Shown piece after piece: positions 1 through 7,433 of a stretch of DNA of 24,843 bases. The stretch is from the NCBI GenBank assembly GCA_035273665.1, contig DATEOW010000107.1:1-24843 (forward strand), in the 5' to 3' direction. The position numbers and the translations under genes are program-made. The notes beneath the pieces were generated by a model. That model was not told the DNA's origin, did no database searches, and saw only the letters and a program-made list of their open reading frames with translations. The stretch is from DATEEW01 sp035273665 (lineage in GTDB: Bacteria; Pseudomonadota; Gammaproteobacteria; Burkholderiales; SG8-39). Numbering within the stretch: position 1 is the stretch's first letter; every line of letters begins with the position of its first letter.

Positions 1-213
1 GGGGTGATTCTCGGCGCGGTATTGCTGGCGACTTTGCCGGAGCTTTTCCGTTATACGATCGTCCCCGCGCAGCAGGCGATGTTCGGCAAACAGCTCGTTG
101 ATCCGGAAGTTTTGCGCATGATGTTGTTTGGCCTCGCGCTCGTCGGAATGATGCTTTTCCGCCCTTCCGGCATTTGGCCCTCTCAAGTACGTAAGCGGGA
201 GCTTGGAGGATGA
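1..213 (+). CDS. livM: Branched-chain amino acid ABC transporter permease LivM, C-terminal end (partial)
   Basis: Only the last 70 codons are present; the reading frame is open from base 1, so the gene starts outside the window. The visible part has a hydrophobic segment (ILGAVLLATLPELF), a second one near the end (MMLFGLALVGMMLF), and the common LivM-type ending FRPSGIWPS. LivM is one of two membrane permease subunits of the high-affinity branched-chain amino acid (HAAT family) importer. The identification rests mainly on the following livG and livF and on the RPSGIWP-like tail. The stop codon overlaps the livG start by 4 bases (ATGA), which points to translational coupling. Confidence 0.85.
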   Translation, partial: GVILGAVLLATLPELFRYTIVPAQQAMFGKQLVDPEVLRMMLFGLALVGMMLFRPSGIWPSQVRKRELGG

Positions 214-974
214 GCGTCCTGCTCGAAGCGCGCGCTTTGTGCAAACACTTCGGTGGTTTGACGGCGCTCGATAATGTGTCTATCGCCATCGAACGAGGTC
301 AGATCTACGGCCTTATCGGACCGAACGGTGCGGGGAAAACAACTTTCTTCAATCTGTTAACCGGTCTTTATGAGCCTGACGCCGGCGAATGTGTCTTCGA
401 CGGTAAGGTTTTGAACATGAGTCAAAGCCATCTCGTCGCTCGCGCCGGAATCGCACGTACCTTTCAAAACATTCGTCTCTTCGCCAACATGAGCGCGATC
501 GAGAACGTCATGGTGGGCCGTCATGTGCGTACGCATGCAGGCGTGCTCGGTGCCGTATTGCGCACGCGGGCGACCCGAGATGAAGAACGTCAAATACATG
601 AACGTGCCGCACAGTTACTGCAGTACGTCGGTCTCGCGGGTCGCGAAAACGAGTTGGCGAAGAACCTCTCTTATGGTGCGCAACGTCGCGTGGAGATTGC
701 CCGCGCCCTTGCGACCGATCCGCAATTACTCGCTTTGGATGAACCGGCTGCCGGAATGAACGCCACTGAGCGTCAGGATCTGCGCGCATTACTCGAAACA
801 ATACGGCGTGACGGAATCAGTCTTCTGCTGATCGAGCACGATGTCGGGTTGGTGATGGGCTTGTGCGATCGCGTTGCTGTGCTGGAATACGGAAAGAAAA
901 TCGCTGAAGGCGCACCGGCCCAGGTGCAATGCGATCCGGCGGTGATCGAGGCCTATTTAGGAACCTGCGCATGA
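210..974 (+). CDS. livG: Branched-chain amino acid ABC transporter ATP-binding protein LivG
   Basis: This 254-residue ATPase has Walker A GPNGAGKTT at residues 37-45, the ABC signature LSYGAQRR at 153-160 and Walker B LLALDEP at 173-179. The motif ARTFQNIRLF after Walker A is typical of LivG (the longer of the two Liv ATPases), as is the length near 255. It should sit on the cytoplasmic face of the inner membrane, pair with LivF and power import of leucine, isoleucine, valine or related substrates through LivHM. The start ATG overlaps the livM stop, and the stop overlaps the livF start (ATGA at 971-974). No binding protein gene is visible, so the substrate is not proven. Confidence 0.95.
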   Translation: MSVLLEARALCKHFGGLTALDNVSIAIERGQIYGLIGPNGAGKTTFFNLLTGLYEPDAGECVFDGKVLNMSQSHLVARAGIARTFQNIRLFANMSAIENVMVGRHVRTHAGVLGAVLRTRATRDEERQIHERAAQLLQYVGLAGRENELAKNLSYGAQRRVEIARALATDPQLLALDEPAAGMNATERQDLRALLETIRRDGISLLLIEHDVGLVMGLCDRVAVLEYGKKIAEGAPAQVQCDPAVIEAYLGTCA

Positions 975-1696
975 ATGCGCCTGTGCTCGATGTGCGCGGC
1001 CTGGAAGTTAGCTACGGCGGCATACAAGCCGTCAAAGGCATCGATTTGCAAGTGCTCGAAGGCGAGCTTGTTGCCCTCATCGGCGCAAACGGTGCAGGGA
1101 AAACCACGACTTTGAAAGCGCTGATGCGCATGTTGCCTTGGGCCGGCGGCGATGCACGTTACGGTGGTCAATCGCTTCTGCTTCGTGCGCCACATCGGTT
1201 GGTCCACGATGGGCTTGCGCTGGTACCCGAAGGGCGCGGCGTGTTTGCGCACCTGAGCGTGGTAGAGAATTTGCAGATGGGCGCGTACTGCCGCAAAGAC
1301 AAAACCGCGATCCGTGCAGACATGGACAAGATGTATGCCTTGTTTCCCCGCTTGGCGGAAAGGCGTGAGCAATTGGCCGGCACCTTGTCGGGCGGCGAAC
1401 AACAGGTGCTCGCCATTGGCCGCGCTTTGATGTGTCGCCCGACGCTCCTTCTGCTCGACGAACCGAGTATGGGTCTGGCACCGATCATCGTGCAGCAGAT
1501 CTTCGAAGTGATTCGAAACATCAACCGGGAGGGAACGAGCATCCTGCTGGTCGAACAGAACGCGCGCATGGCATTGCAAGCGGCATCCCGCGCTTATGTC
1601 ATGGAGAGTGGTCGGGTTGCGCTCTCCGGCGCTGCCCAGGATTTACTCGACGATCCAAAAGTGTGTGCGGCGTATTTGGGTGGCACGGTGCAATGA
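971..1696 (+). CDS. livF: Branched-chain amino acid ABC transporter ATP-binding protein LivF
   Basis: This is the second Liv ATPase, 241 residues, with Walker A GANGAGKTT at 38-46, signature LSGGEQQ at 139-145 and Walker B TLLLLDEP at 158-165. The phrase VPEGRGVF before the signature is a LivF hallmark. I chose the ATG at 971 because it gives the family N-terminus (MNAPVLDVRGLEVSYGG) and makes the ATGA overlap with livG; an in-frame extension to 929 would run through the livG coding region and is unlikely. LivF pairs with LivG in the importer. Its stop overlaps the start of the next gene by 4 bases, so the downstream hydrolase probably belongs to the same transcript. Confidence 0.95.
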   Translation: MNAPVLDVRGLEVSYGGIQAVKGIDLQVLEGELVALIGANGAGKTTTLKALMRMLPWAGGDARYGGQSLLLRAPHRLVHDGLALVPEGRGVFAHLSVVENLQMGAYCRKDKTAIRADMDKMYALFPRLAERREQLAGTLSGGEQQVLAIGRALMCRPTLLLLDEPSMGLAPIIVQQIFEVIRNINREGTSILLVEQNARMALQAASRAYVMESGRVALSGAAQDLLDDPKVCAAYLGGTVQ

Positions 1697-3360
1697 GATT
1701 GATGCTTTTGCTGTTCTGTTTCATTGCTTTCAACGCAGCGTCGGCGGAACCGCGTTTGCATCGTAATCTTGCTTACATGAAGCACGCGGATCCGCGGCAA
1801 AAATTGGATCTTTATTTGCCGTCGAAGGTTCGAAAACCGCCATTGCTCATTTTTGTGCACGGCGGCTTCTGGAGCGAAGGCGACGAGAATTACGGCATCG
1901 GCAAAGAATTAGCCGAGACGCTTGTAAGCGAAGGTGTCGCCGTTGCGCTCGTCAGATATCGGCTTGCAACGACTCATCGCCATCCGGCGCAAATAGAAGA
2001 TGTCGCCGCTGCCTTCGCCTATCTTGTCCACAACAGCGCGGGTCGTTACGATACCAAAAGAGTTTTTGTCGCCGGCCATTCCGCCGGCGGCCATCTCGTA
2101 AGCCTGCTTGCGCTGGACAAGCAATATCTTGCCAAGCATCGCCTCGCGCCAAATGCAATCGCCGGTGTGATCGGATTGAGTGGCGTGTACTCACTCGACA
2201 CTAAGGGCGTCGCACCCGGCCACAAGGCCGCCGTGCAAGCTACCTTTGGGAGCGATGCGGCCGTCCTTGATGCGGCGTCACCGGCGAATCACGTTCAAAC
2301 GAATGCACCCCCCTTTTTACTTCTTAACGCCGATAAAGATTTGCCGCGACTGCAGCTGCAAGCGCGTCGGTTTGCGGAAGCTCTGATCGATGCGCAGGTC
2401 GAGACGGATTATTTGGTGCTCGCCAAGCTGGACCACTTGTCGGTCGCACGTCCGACGACAACGGGTAATCCGCTTAGGCAACTCATTCTTTGGCGTATAC
2501 AGATAACGCCCTTGTCTGAAGGTCTCGAGTCCTTTCGCGCCGCGCGCAGGGAGTGGATGCGCCCCACGCTGAGCACGGCAAGTTTCTGGGAACGCCACGG
2601 CGATCTCATCGAAGCAAGGCCGGTAGACAAAAGATTTCTTCAGGCGCTTTTCTTTATCTATCGCGATGCACGTAACGAACTGCGCGATTGGCCTTTGAAA
2701 AACTACTACCGAATCGACCTCCTGAAGCTCGTGGACGCGCTTCCCGGTCAGGCCGGGGAATACATCTCTTTGCGCAACGTCCGAGACGAAGTGCTTGTGT
2801 GGCACCGCAGCCAGATCGAAGCGCATAAACCCGTGATCGTGGTTGGGCTGGATGAAGAGAGAAACTTGTTCAAGCTGCAGCGCTTTTACAAAATGCGGCG
2901 CGAATACTCATGGCGCGACACCGGGTCGCCGCCCATGATGGTGCTTCCTGTCGGTGCTTTCGTATATTTCGAGAACGAAGCACCGCCGGAATTTCGTCCG
3001 CAGCATTGGCACTATGGCCTTACTTTGGAAGGGATCGCACGCAGCGTAGCGGACCCGCTTAGCGCCGCGCGAAGTCACTCACCGGAGTTGTTCGCCATCC
3101 TGACCGATCGCAACGGCTGTTTGTTTTGTCATGCAATGAAAGATACTGGATCGCGCAGTCATCACCTGACTGCTTTGGGGGCAAAACCGCATGGGGGATT
3201 CGCGTTGCCGTTGGAAAGCTATCCTGCCGAAGTGTTTGAACGTTTTCTATACCGGCATGAAGAAGCGGCCGCCGCCATCGGTGCAACACCCAATCCGGTC
3301 GATGGTCTAGCGCGTGATGAACTTTTCCGTGCGGTCCGGGAAACCAGCGCAGCGATGTGA
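1693..3360 (+). CDS. Exported alpha/beta hydrolase (esterase-like) with C-terminal extension carrying a CxxCH motif
   Basis: The 555-residue product begins with a probable Sec signal peptide (about residues 1-18, hydrophobic MLLLFCFIAF then AASA-EP). Residues about 20-270 form an alpha/beta hydrolase of the BD-FAE/carboxylesterase type: HGG oxyanion-hole motif at 56-58, nucleophile elbow GHSAG with Ser130, probable acid Asp214 or Asp216, and probable His248 in LDH. The C-terminal half (about 275-555) is not a domain I recognise; it contains CLFCH at 476-480, the pattern used for covalent haem c attachment, followed by SHH at 489-491. The ATG at 1693 makes an ATGA overlap with livF and places the signal peptide at the N-terminus; the open frame further upstream lies inside livF and is a shadow. 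Esterase activity is inferred from motifs; substrate and haem binding are unknown. Confidence 0.8.
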   Translation: MRLMLLLFCFIAFNAASAEPRLHRNLAYMKHADPRQKLDLYLPSKVRKPPLLIFVHGGFWSEGDENYGIGKELAETLVSEGVAVALVRYRLATTHRHPAQIEDVAAAFAYLVHNSAGRYDTKRVFVAGHSAGGHLVSLLALDKQYLAKHRLAPNAIAGVIGLSGVYSLDTKGVAPGHKAAVQATFGSDAAVLDAASPANHVQTNAPPFLLLNADKDLPRLQLQARRFAEALIDAQVETDYLVLAKLDHLSVARPTTTGNPLRQLILWRIQITPLSEGLESFRAARREWMRPTLSTASFWERHGDLIEARPVDKRFLQALFFIYRDARNELRDWPLKNYYRIDLLKLVDALPGQAGEYISLRNVRDEVLVWHRSQIEAHKPVIVVGLDEERNLFKLQRFYKMRREYSWRDTGSPPMMVLPVGAFVYFENEAPPEFRPQHWHYGLTLEGIARSVADPLSAARSHSPELFAILTDRNGCLFCHAMKDTGSRSHHLTALGAKPHGGFALPLESYPAEVFERFLYRHEEAAAAIGATPNPVDGLARDELFRAVRETSAAM

Positions 3361-3362
3361 AT

Positions 3363-4694
3363 TCAGCGACCGTGGGACGCGGTCGTCGGCACGTTCGCGA
3401 GCGATCTGTCGACCGGCGTAGCCTTGACTGCTTTCAGCACGCTGTGTCGAATACGCTGGATGACCGCGGCGCGATCGTAGCAAGCGAGCGCTTTGGCTCG
3501 GGCTTTAATGCCTACTCGCTCCGCATCGGGTGTATTAAGTAGACGAACGCAATGCTCGGCGAAACGCTTTGGGTCATCCTCTAAAAGAATTTCGTCCGGC
3601 GGGTCGAACTCCAAGCCTTCTGCGCCGACATGTGTCGAGACGACGGCGCGCCCATAGCCCGCCGCTTCAATAATTTTGATGCGTGTGCCACCCCCCATCA
3701 AGATGGGGCAACAAACCACTCGGGTCTGCGCATACAGCGGTTCCAAATCTTCGACAAACCCGGTGAAGCGCACGCCGTCCAAGGCGGCGAGATAGCTCGG
3801 GATCAGCTCCGGTTTGTTACCGGCAATAATCAGTTCCGCGGTGGAGCATGCGGCCTTGATGTGGGGCCAAATTTTCCGGATCAAATGTTCTGCCGCATTG
3901 GCGTTCGCCGTGTAAGTGAAACTTCCAATGAAAAGGAGCGTTTGTGTCTGGGCGGGTGGAGAGATCTGCGCCGGAAAACTGGCGACATTCGGGATCTCGA
4001 CGACCGTGTCCGTGGCAAATCGCCGCCGCAGATAATCGCGATCATTGCTCGAACAAACGAAGGTCATCGCTGCTCGGCGAATCGCCAGGCGTTCTGCCCA
4101 CATCAAGGCCGGCAATCTAAGATGGCTAAGCAACTTGTGAGGGCCGGCGGGTAATAGCGCCAGTTGCCGTCTGAGTTTTCGATGCTCAATGTCGTCAAGG
4201 TCGAAGATAAGCGTCGGTGTGTGGATCGGATGGAGCAACACGGGCGACATCGCCGGAAGCCGATGCACAAAAACCAAATCGGTATCCTTTTTCAGGCAGG
4301 CGCGAAGCGCATCGCATTGCGCCGCACCGGCCAAGTGTTCGTAGTCGCCATCGCGCCAGTGACGCAAGGCTGGCGAAACGTAGTAGTTGTAAAAATCGCG
4401 TGCCGGCGCGTCCGCTCCATAGGGAGCCAGCATCACGTGGGCGTTGACGCCCCATTTCTCGCGTAATTTTTGTTCTAAGGATGCGCGCGAGCTTTCGTTC
4501 ACCAAATCCGGCCGCGCAAAGAATAGAACATCCAGATTTGGCGCAAGCTCATGCAGCGTTTCGACGAATAAGCGCATGCGCAGAAAAACGCCGTGCACCG
4601 CCTTGTCGAAATCGGCAGGGTAATTCGCAGACACGAACAGAATTCGTCGCAAGCCCGTCGGCAAGCTGGTTACCGCGTTCACTTCTCTCCCCAA
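3363..4694 (-). CDS. Glycosyltransferase, GT4 family (group 1)
   Basis: A 443-residue protein with the two-Rossmann (GT-B) layout of GT4 enzymes. The N-terminal half starts RRILFVSANYPADFD and includes LIFDLDDIEHRK near 163-173, seen in many capsule or exopolysaccharide glycosyltransferases. The C-terminal half has LLFIGSFTYTANANA near 253-267 and the donor-binding stretch MGGGTRIKIIEAAGYGRAVV near 333-352, including the EX7E-region glutamate E343. It probably transfers a sugar from an NDP-sugar in the cytoplasm, but donor and acceptor cannot be told. The start is uncertain: TTG at 4694 is given, while GTG at 4682 follows a GGGGAGA stretch and would give 439 residues. It converges on the hydrolase with only 2 bases between stop codons. 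No other polysaccharide genes flank it. Confidence 0.85.
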   Translation of the reverse strand: MGREVNAVTSLPTGLRRILFVSANYPADFDKAVHGVFLRMRLFVETLHELAPNLDVLFFARPDLVNESSRASLEQKLREKWGVNAHVMLAPYGADAPARDFYNYYVSPALRHWRDGDYEHLAGAAQCDALRACLKKDTDLVFVHRLPAMSPVLLHPIHTPTLIFDLDDIEHRKLRRQLALLPAGPHKLLSHLRLPALMWAERLAIRRAAMTFVCSSNDRDYLRRRFATDTVVEIPNVASFPAQISPPAQTQTLLFIGSFTYTANANAAEHLIRKIWPHIKAACSTAELIIAGNKPELIPSYLAALDGVRFTGFVEDLEPLYAQTRVVCCPILMGGGTRIKIIEAAGYGRAVVSTHVGAEGLEFDPPDEILLEDDPKRFAEHCVRLLNTPDAERVGIKARAKALACYDRAAVIQRIRHSVLKAVKATPVDRSLANVPTTASHGR

Positions 4695-4796
4695 GGCCCT
4701 TGAGGGCTTTCTTTTCTATGTGATTACGATGCTCTAGAAGGGTACCGTGAACTCGCTGCTTAGGAAAAGCCGCGAAAACGTTAAATCCTGTGCCGC

Positions 4797-5828
4797 CTAC
4801 CGGTCGCGGGCCAAGTCCGCCGCGGTGGTGAAGGCGTCGGCATGGAAAGCTTCTAAGGGAAGGCCGCATTGGTGCGTAAAGTCGCGACGCGCGGCCTCTA
4901 CCATTACGGGAACGCCGCACGCATACACTTGATAGCCGGATAAATCCGGCAGATCGGCCATGACGGCCTGATGCACAAAGCCTGTCCGGCCTTGCCAAGC
5001 ATCTTCCGCTTGCGCTTCCGAAATAACCGGTACGAATGAAAAGTTGGCGTATTCCCGGGCCCATCGTTCAGGAAGGCTCGAAAGATAAAGATCTTTCGGA
5101 CGACGACCGCCCCAGTACAAGGTCATGGGCGTTTCAACGCCTTTCGCCAACGCTGATTCGATAATCGATTTGATGGGTGCGAACCCGGTGCCGCTGGCGA
5201 CGAAGACAATGGGTTTATCCTCCTCTTCGCGCAAAAAGAAATTTCCGAGCGGTCCTTCGAAACGCAATATGTCCCGTTCTTTCATTGCGCCGAATACATG
5301 CTCTGTAAAACTTCCTCCAGCCACTTGTCGTATGTGCAACTGCACGGCCTCATTCTCGTAACTGGCATTGGCCATCGAAAAGCTGCGGCGCGATCCGTCC
5401 TTCAGAATAAACTCGATGTACTGTCCTGCGAGAAAATTCATCTTCTCGTTTGCCGGCAGCTTTAATTCGACCAACATGACATCGTCCGTCAGTCTTTCTA
5501 ATCGCTGCACTCGGCAAGGCATTTTCTTGACGACAATATCTTTGGCCGCGCTGATCTCGCGCGATTCAATGCTGAGATCCGATCGTGGTTTGGCAACGCA
5601 GAAGAGACAATAGCCCGCCTCACGTTCGTCCTGGGAGAGTGCGCTTTGCTGATACACGCCATAGTCGATCTCTCCGGCAAGCAATTTTCCTTTGCAAGAG
5701 CCGCAAGAGCCCGCGCGGCAGCCGTAGGGAATTCGGAACCCCGCTTCGATAGCAGCGTGCAATACGGTTTCGTCCTCCGCTACCTCGAATCGATTGCCGC
5801 TTGGCTGAATAATGACGGTGTAGGACAT
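4797..5828 (-). CDS. Ferredoxin-type [2Fe-2S]/FAD/NAD(P) oxidoreductase (CDP-6-deoxy-delta-3,4-glucoseen reductase-like)
   Basis: The 343-residue protein joins a plant-type ferredoxin domain (residues 1-95) to a ferredoxin-NADP reductase module. Cluster ligands are Cys37, Cys42 and Cys45 in YGCRAGSCGSCKGK, with Cys77 (or Cys74) in GYCLFC as the fourth. FAD binding is indicated by RRSFSMAN near 147-154 and nicotinamide binding by VASGTGFAPIKS near 210-221 and by VYACGVPVMVEAA near 301-313. Such proteins pass electrons from NAD(P)H to a partner enzyme. Many betaproteobacterial copies are named after AscD/DdhD of deoxysugar synthesis, but no dehydratase partner is nearby, so the true acceptor is open. 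The ATG at 5828 gives the family start MSYTVIIQPSG; the open frame continuing to 6083 overlaps the divergent SDR gene and is rejected. Only 14 bases separate the two divergent start codons. Confidence 0.88.
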   Translation of the reverse strand: MSYTVIIQPSGNRFEVAEDETVLHAAIEAGFRIPYGCRAGSCGSCKGKLLAGEIDYGVYQQSALSQDEREAGYCLFCVAKPRSDLSIESREISAAKDIVVKKMPCRVQRLERLTDDVMLVELKLPANEKMNFLAGQYIEFILKDGSRRSFSMANASYENEAVQLHIRQVAGGSFTEHVFGAMKERDILRFEGPLGNFFLREEEDKPIVFVASGTGFAPIKSIIESALAKGVETPMTLYWGGRRPKDLYLSSLPERWAREYANFSFVPVISEAQAEDAWQGRTGFVHQAVMADLPDLSGYQVYACGVPVMVEAARRDFTHQCGLPLEAFHADAFTTAADLARDR

Positions 5829-5842
5829 GAGTTTAAAATGCA

Positions 5843-6694
5843 ATGATGAAAAAAATGCTGATCGTCGGTTATGGAGATATCGCCCGCCGCGCGCTGCACC
5901 GCTTTGCGCCAGACTATGTCGTGCATGCTTTGAGCCGGCATCCTTCTGCACAGAACGATGGGACCGTGTCCTTGCAGGCCGATTTGGACGTCCCGGCTTC
6001 TTTGGAAGTCCTTTCGCAGCCCTGGGATGCCGTTTTGCACCTTGCGCCGCCCGGCGCGACTTCGGACCGCGACGAACGGACACACCATCTCATCGAAGCT
6101 TTGAAGGCTGCGAAAATTTTACCACGCAAGTTACTCTACATCTCCACAAGTGGTGTATACGGCGACTGTCAGGGCCGATGGATAGACGAAACGCAGCCGC
6201 TATCGCCGCTTAGTGATCGCGCGAAGCGACGTGTCGATGCGGAACGGCAATTGCGAGCATGGAATCCGGGTAGCGTCATCCTCCGTGTCCCCGGGATTTA
6301 CGCGGGAGATCGTCTACCGCTCGAGCGTCTTAAACGAGGAACGCCGGTGTTGCGCAATGACGAAGACGTTTACACGAATCATATCCACGCCGAAGATTTG
6401 GCTGCAATTTGTGCGCTCGCGTTAGAACGAGCGCCGCAAGGGACGATCTATAACGTTAGTGACGACAGCGAAATAAAAATGGGCGATTGGTTCGATCTTG
6501 TCGCGGACCGTCATGGTCTGCCCCGTCCGCCTCGTATCTCTCGCCAAGAAGCCGCGAGTGCGATACCTGCACCTATGCTGTCCTTTATGAATGAATCTCG
6601 CAGGCTCGTGAACACGCGGATGAAAATGGAATTGGGTGTGCGTTTGTTGTATCCGACAATCCATCAGGGCGTGCCCGAGATGAGGGACATATGA
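5843..6694 (+). CDS. NAD(P)-binding sugar epimerase-like protein (atypical SDR, YeeZ-like)
   Basis: A 283-residue Rossmann protein. The N-terminal nucleotide site is MLIVGYGDIARR (residues 5-16). The middle has LHLAPPG (66-71) and the strand-loop YISTSGVYGDCQG (99-111). The usual extended-SDR YxxxK reads Y106-GDC-Q110, so the catalytic lysine is replaced by glutamine, as expected for atypical SDRs of the YeeZ type. A later NHIHAEDLA segment and ISDDS-like VSDDSEIKMGDW also fit epimerase relatives. Enzyme activity and substrate are unknown. ATG at 5843 or the adjacent ATG at 5846 could be used; neither has a good Shine-Dalgarno site. The stop overlaps the cutA start by 4 bases. Confidence 0.8.
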   Translation: MMKKMLIVGYGDIARRALHRFAPDYVVHALSRHPSAQNDGTVSLQADLDVPASLEVLSQPWDAVLHLAPPGATSDRDERTHHLIEALKAAKILPRKLLYISTSGVYGDCQGRWIDETQPLSPLSDRAKRRVDAERQLRAWNPGSVILRVPGIYAGDRLPLERLKRGTPVLRNDEDVYTNHIHAEDLAAICALALERAPQGTIYNVSDDSEIKMGDWFDLVADRHGLPRPPRISRQEAASAIPAPMLSFMNESRRLVNTRMKMELGVRLLYPTIHQGVPEMRDI

Positions 6695-7020
6695 ACGAGC
6701 AATGTATCGTTGTTATTTCGAATTTGCCTGATCGGGCCAAAGCAGAGGAGCTTGCTGCTGCGCTCGTTCAGCGCCACGCCGCCGCTTGCGTAAACATCCT
6801 GGCGCCATGTAAATCGGTCTATCGATGGCAAGGTGCGGTCGAGGAGGCGGAAGAAGTACCCGTGCTCATCAAAACAACCGCGCTCCGATACGAGTTGGTG
6901 GAGAAGGTGATTTTAGAACTTCATCCCTATGAAACCCCGGAAATCATTTCACTGGATATTGCCAACGGTCTGCCCGCCTATTTGCAATGGGTTTCCATGG
7001 AAACGACGTTGGAATTATGA
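6691..7020 (+). CDS. cutA: Divalent cation tolerance protein CutA
   Basis: The 109-residue protein has the CutA1 pattern: ALVQRHAAACVNILAPCKSVYRWQG in the first half and ELHPYETPEIISLDIANGLPAYLQWV near the C-terminus, with the YETPEI signature. CutA1 proteins are small trimers built on a ferredoxin-like fold and are linked to copper tolerance in Escherichia coli, though the biochemical role is still debated. It is coupled to both neighbours by ATGA overlaps, with the SDR gene at 6691-6694 and the DsbD-alpha gene at 7017-7020. CutA beside a dsbD gene is a familiar proteobacterial arrangement. Confidence 0.95.
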   Translation: MNEQCIVVISNLPDRAKAEELAAALVQRHAAACVNILAPCKSVYRWQGAVEEAEEVPVLIKTTALRYELVEKVILELHPYETPEIISLDIANGLPAYLQWVSMETTLEL

Positions 7021-7433
7021 AACGGCTCGCAGTATTGTTTTTGTCGCTGTGGAGCGCAGCCGTTTGTGGTGCAGACCTATTGCCGCCAGAAAAGGCATTT
7101 GGGGCGACTGCGCAACGGATTGATGCAAACACCGTGGCGCTGCGTTATGTCATTGCACCGGGGTATTACCTTTATAAAGAGAAATTCTCTTTTGCGACGA
7201 ATACGAAGAACGCGGATTCCACCAAGCGTCTCAAGCCGGTCTTGCCCCCGGGAAAAATGAAGCAGGATCCGTATTTCGGTCGCGTGGAAATATATCGCGA
7301 CACGTTGACCATTCGATTGCCGGTGCAGGAAGCCGGTGAAGATCAGATGATCGAGGCGACGTCACAAGGTTGTGCAGACGTGGGTGTTTGTTATCCGCCG
7401 GTAACGCAATACCTCAGGCCGAAAAGGCCTTAA
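7017..7433 (+). CDS. Stand-alone DsbD N-terminal (alpha) domain protein, periplasmic
   Basis: The 138-residue product has a signal peptide (MKRLAVLFLSLWSAAVCGA, cleavage near residue 19) and then one domain matching the N-terminal immunoglobulin-like domain of the reductase DsbD. Signs are FLPPEKAF-like LLPPEKAF (21-28), PGYYLYKEKF (48-57), and GCADVGVCYPP (118-128) with the redox cysteine pair Cys119 and Cys125, matching the C103/C109 pair of E. coli nDsbD. A full DsbD is about 570-600 residues and goes on with eight membrane helices and a C-terminal thioredoxin domain; both are missing here, since the frame ends in TAA after PKRP. The frame is intact and the cysteines kept, so it may be functional. 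It is coupled to cutA by ATGA and shares the TTAA at 7430-7433 with the convergent gene. Confidence 0.85.
   Translation: MKRLAVLFLSLWSAAVCGADLLPPEKAFGATAQRIDANTVALRYVIAPGYYLYKEKFSFATNTKNADSTKRLKPVLPPGKMKQDPYFGRVEIYRDTLTIRLPVQEAGEDQMIEATSQGCADVGVCYPPVTQYLRPKRP

Noticed and set aside
1432..1692. Upstream open extension of the hydrolase frame inside livF
   Set aside because: It lies wholly within livF in another frame; the ATG at 1693 with signal peptide and ATGA overlap is the better start.
4693..4710. Inverted repeat AAGGCCCT-TG-AGGGCTTT between the reductase and glycosyltransferase genes, a possible terminator
   Set aside because: The stem has a mismatch and a 2-base loop. In the - direction it has no T tract, and in the + direction there is no gene upstream to terminate.
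5829..6083. N-terminal extension of the [2Fe-2S] reductase
   Set aside because: Basic, low-complexity sequence antisense to the SDR gene; the ferredoxin domain starts properly at 5828.
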